Assembly: GCA_013203245.1 (NCBI GenBank)
Contig: JABMOR010000075.1
Location: 1 to 7,324 of the forward strand
Direction: 5' to 3'
Length of the DNA: 7,324 nucleotides
DNA from: Candidatus Nitrosopumilus sp.
Lineage (GTDB): Archaea > Thermoproteota > Nitrososphaeria > Nitrososphaerales > Nitrosopumilaceae
In this document: positions 5,717-7,324 of the stretch, one piece after another
Layout: each line of letters begins with the position of its first letter
How positions within the stretch are numbered: the first letter of the stretch is position 1
Program-made: the position numbers and the translations under genes
Notes under the pieces: model-generated
Databases searched by the model: none
The model's input: the letters and a program-made list of their open reading frames with translations, nothing else
Told to the model about the DNA's origin: nothing

Positions 5717-6631
5717 TTAGATAAATGTCAACCAAGGCAAAAATCTTTCATCTTTACCCATGACTACATCAGTAAATGATTTTTGTAGTGCCTTAGTGAT
5801 ATTGCCCATCTTTCCGTTTCCAATCTTTACTTTGTCTATCTGAGTTACTGACTTTACTTCAGCTGCAGTTCCTGTCATGAAAATTTCATCTGCATTGTAA
5901 AGATCATCTCGTTCTAGATCCTGCTCAATTACAAAACCACCATTCTTTTCAATAATTCGTATAATGCTATCTCTAGTAATTCCTTCTAATCCTCCTGCTG
6001 AAAGTGGGGGAGTTTGAATGATATCATCTTTAATAATGAAAATATTCTCAGCGCTGCCTTCTGCAACTTTACCCTGATAATTTAACATGATTGCTTCATC
6101 ATATCCATTTTCTAATGCTTCCATTCTTGCAAGAGCAGCATTTGCATAATTTGATGCAGCTTTTGCTTGCATTGGTTGAGATCTTGAATCAATTTTAGTC
6201 CAACTAGATACTTTACATTTTGCTCCAGAAAATTTACCTGCTTTTGATTCCCCCATTTTCCATTCCCAACAAGAAATTGAAACATCTACTTTGTTAGTTA
6301 TAGGGGTTAGTCCCATTGTTCCATATCCATAATACGCTAATGGTCTAATGTATGATTCTTTGAGTCCTCCCACTTTTACAGTTTTTATAATTGCATCTGA
6401 AATTATTTTTTTAGAGAATTGCATTTTCATTGAATACAGTTTTGCAGATTTGAACAATCTATCGACGTGTTCTGGTAATCTAAAAATTGCCGATCCGCTT
6501 GGAGTATTATAGCATCTAATTCCCTCAAAAATTGATGTTGAATAATGTAATGCGTGAGTTAATACGTGAACTTTGGCGTCTTTGAATGGTACTAGTTTTC
6601 CATTCATCCATATTTTACCAATTTCTTTCAT
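5717..6631 (-). CDS. ilvE: Branched-chain-amino-acid aminotransferase (class IV PLP enzyme)
   Basis: A 304-residue protein, the usual IlvE length. The family swaps amino groups between Leu, Ile or Val and 2-oxoglutarate, the last step of branched-chain amino-acid synthesis, in the cytoplasm. Visible marks are KIWMNGKLVPFKDAKVHVLTHALHYSTSIFEGIR-type N-terminal strands with the H29-Y30 and FEGIR (35-39) elements; RLPEHVDRLFKSA (51-63); the PLP-binding Lys K157 in QAKAASNYANA; the class IV signature EGSAENIFII (191-200) with cofactor-binding E191; GITR (217-220); and FMTGTAAEV (251-259), which binds the phosphate and substrate carboxylate. D-amino-acid transaminase and ADC lyase share the fold but lack this overall match. 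A TATA-like box lies 27 bases before the ATG, so the mRNA is probably leaderless. The Cys-rich mini-gene and methyltransferase follow on the same strand. Confidence 0.95.
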   Translation of the reverse strand: MKEIGKIWMNGKLVPFKDAKVHVLTHALHYSTSIFEGIRCYNTPSGSAIFRLPEHVDRLFKSAKLYSMKMQFSKKIISDAIIKTVKVGGLKESYIRPLAYYGYGTMGLTPITNKVDVSISCWEWKMGESKAGKFSGAKCKVSSWTKIDSRSQPMQAKAASNYANAALARMEALENGYDEAIMLNYQGKVAEGSAENIFIIKDDIIQTPPLSAGGLEGITRDSIIRIIEKNGGFVIEQDLERDDLYNADEIFMTGTAAEVKSVTQIDKVKIGNGKMGNITKALQKSFTDVVMGKDERFLPWLTFI

Positions 6632-6653
6632 AGGAGAGCAAAAAATCTATGCT

Positions 6654-6662
6654 AATTTAAAG
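6654..6662 (-). promoter_or_regulatory. TATA-like box for ilvE
   Basis: Minus-strand CTTTAAATT is centred 27 bases before the ATG at 6631. It is almost the same box as the one before the SRPBCC gene (1776-1783). The bases just before the ATG are pyrimidine-rich (CTCTCCT), the opposite of a Shine-Dalgarno sequence, which also points to leaderless translation. Confidence 0.55.
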
Positions 6663-6700
6663 AATTATCTTTATTTGCAGATTTTGACAATATCTGAAAC

Positions 6701-6708
6701 TACATATC
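6701..6708 (+). promoter_or_regulatory. Weak TATA-like box for the two-TM mini-protein
   Basis: TACATATC is centred about 25 bases before the ATG at 6730. The match is modest and the surroundings are AT-rich, so this rests mainly on the spacing. It lies in the 98-base divergent region shared with ilvE. Confidence 0.3.
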
Positions 6709-6729
6709 TGATTAATTATAATTTCTAGC

Positions 6730-6936
6730 ATGGAGTGGATTTTGGGTTTTGCAGGAATTGCATGTCTTGTAATAGGCTTGCTTGGTCAGGCATTTGAAAT
6801 GAGAAAAATTCGTCTGACTACCTACAAAGATGAGAATTCCGGCCCATCTAATATTTTCCTGAATAAGAAGAATTTCAAGTGGTATGCCATCTTGGGTATT
6901 GGAATTGTTCTTTGGTACGCAGCTGAGCGTATGTGA
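6730..6936 (+). CDS. Two-TM mini membrane protein, 68 residues
   Basis: The protein has two predicted membrane helices (about 3-22 and 50-65) joined by a polar, Lys/Arg-rich loop (EMRKIRLTTYKDENSG, then NKKNFKW). The positive loop suggests a hairpin with both ends outside and the loop in the cytoplasm. The chain begins almost directly with the helix (MEWILGFAG) and ends in WYAAERM. It is divergent from ilvE and 49 bases before the candidate structured RNA. Evidence that it is real: an ATG start with a plausible TATA-like box, a well-formed membrane hairpin and no competing frame. The function is not recognisable; small two-TM proteins often act as subunits or regulators of larger membrane complexes, but nothing here shows a partner. 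Confidence 0.72.
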   Translation: MEWILGFAGIACLVIGLLGQAFEMRKIRLTTYKDENSGPSNIFLNKKNFKWYAILGIGIVLWYAAERM

Positions 6937-6939
6937 ACA

Positions 6940-6953
6940 GATCTATATAGATC
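6940..6953. repeat. 14-bp perfect palindrome
   Basis: GATCTATATAGATC is perfectly self-complementary and lies three bases after the mini-protein stop. It could be an operator, a TATA-containing promoter element or a small hairpin at the end of the mini-protein mRNA. A second, shorter palindrome, ATCTAGAT, lies at 7015-7022 within the RNA candidate. Confidence 0.6.
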
Positions 6954-6956
6954 AGG

Positions 6957-6964
6957 TCTAAATA
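6957..6964 (+). promoter_or_regulatory. TATA-like box for candidate structured RNA
   Basis: TCTAAATA is centred at 6960-6961. The 27-base spacing seen at other promoters in this window would start a transcript at about 6988, which is where the paired, GC-rich region begins. This coincidence supports an independent plus-strand RNA. Confidence 0.4.
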
Positions 6965-6987
6965 CTAGAAATTCTAACATAATGTAT

Positions 6988-7080
6988 CGCGTGTTTTGGG
7001 TAACGCCGGACTAAATCTAGATAATGGTCCAAGAATAAACCCACGAAGGCGTTTACAGGAGCAATCCCGTAACGCCTCTC
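6988..7080 (+). ncRNA. Candidate structured RNA with competing helices
   Basis: A GC-rich island (about 24 G/C of 41 bases at 7040-7080) between convergent genes in AT-rich DNA. P1 pairs CGT (6990-6992) and GGGT (6998-7001) with ACCC and ACG (7039-7045), leaving a bulge at 6993-6997. Inside it, P2 pairs GGACT (7008-7012) with GGTCC (7026-7030). P3 pairs GGCGTT (7048-7053) with AACGCC (7071-7076), extended by AC/GT and GGA/TCC and closed by a GCAA tetraloop (7061-7064). A second GTAACGCC at 7000-7007 could instead pair with 7048-7056, forming a pseudoknot with P1 or replacing P3. A pyrimidine-rich run (TCTCTTTC) follows. The GNRA loop, the G-U pair in P2 and the upstream box favour the plus strand; P3 folds slightly better on the minus strand (a G-U pair in place of A-C), where it would be the aspartokinase 3' end. 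I recognise no known class: it is not tRNA, 5S or a clear C/D or H/ACA guide. Confidence 0.45.
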
Positions 7081-7085
7081 TTTCA

Positions 7086-7324
7086 TTAAATAAAATTAAT
7101 CTTTGATATTTCTTGATGAATTGCCTTGATGGCTTTTGTAATGTTGTTATCTGAATCTTCTACGACAATAATTATTCTTGAAGTTTCCTCTTGTGCATCC
7201 ATATTCAATATGTTTAATCCTGATTCACCGATCTTTGCACTAATTCTTGAAACTACTTGCTGAACTCTCCACATCTCATCTCCGATCAATGTTATGACTC
7301 CTCTGTTGTATGTTATTGTAGCAA
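7086..7324 (-). CDS. lysC: C-terminal ACT domain of aspartokinase-like protein, 5' part outside window
   Basis: The minus-strand frame is open from the window edge to TAA at 7086-7088, giving the last 78 residues. They form an ACT domain: a first strand (GVITLIGDEMW), a helix (RVQQVVSRISAKIGESG), a second strand (LNILNMDAQEE), a third strand (SRIIIVVEDSDN) and a second helix (NITKAIKAIHQEI). The order and the wording, including the Gly-Asn/Glu-x-Met turn, NI in strand 2, VVE in strand 3 and the final AIHQE (like the LHEEF of aspartokinases), match the second ACT domain at the end of aspartokinase, which senses lysine or threonine. Other ACT-ended enzymes cannot be excluded without the catalytic part. 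The TTG at 7289 is an internal Leu codon, not a start. Confidence 0.75.
   Translation of the reverse strand, partial: ATITYNRGVITLIGDEMWRVQQVVSRISAKIGESGLNILNMDAQEETSRIIIVVEDSDNNITKAIKAIHQEISKINFI

Noticed and set aside
6988..7080. Known RNA classes (5S rRNA, tRNA, C/D or H/ACA guide)
   Set aside because: No T-arm or cloverleaf, no C/D boxes, no terminal ACA after the last hairpin, and no 5S-like helices could be found.

Overview
The window looks like a chromosomal segment of an ammonia-oxidizing archaeon of the Nitrososphaeria (Thaumarchaeota), most like the marine Nitrosopumilus/Nitrosarchaeum group. The evidence is AT-rich DNA, frequent TTG starts, A/T-rich TATA-like boxes centred about 27-28 bases before many start codons (leaderless transcripts), a tRNA gene without encoded CCA, a short archaeal-type CtaA and abundant cupredoxin domains. 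No mobile element, CRISPR array or phage gene was seen, and the order of genes looks like ordinary core chromosome.

Left part (1-1711): a secreted protein with two type-1 copper domains, cut by the window edge, is followed after 12 bases by a compact CtaA-like heme A synthase. Convergent to these lies a signal-peptide-bearing, membrane-anchored beta-domain protein whose predicted mature N-terminus is histidine. Together they suggest a copper and heme-copper oxidase (aa3-type respiration) neighbourhood; the oxidase genes themselves would lie outside the window.

Middle part (1712-4921): an SRPBCC-fold protein with an unusual C-terminal ribbon-helix-helix-like tail, a tRNA-Lys(CTT), and a divergent two-component pair made of a stand-alone CheY-like receiver (minus strand) and a roughly ten-TM histidine kinase (plus strand) with a Shine-Dalgarno-preceded TTG start.

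Right part (4922-7324): a minus-strand cluster reading branched-chain aminotransferase (IlvE), then a 53-residue Cys-rich protein, then a class I methyltransferase. The Cys-rich gene is hidden under a longer spurious plus-strand frame. Divergent from ilvE is a two-TM mini-protein. The window ends inside the C-terminal ACT domain of an aspartokinase-like protein (minus strand). IlvE and aspartokinase place this end in amino-acid biosynthesis.

The most interesting non-coding signal is a GC-rich stretch at about 6988-7080 between the mini-protein and the aspartokinase. It has a TATA-like box 27 bases upstream, nested helices, a hairpin that can close with a GCAA tetraloop, and two copies of GTAACGCC that can compete for one complementary strand. 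It is a candidate structured or switching RNA that I do not recognise.
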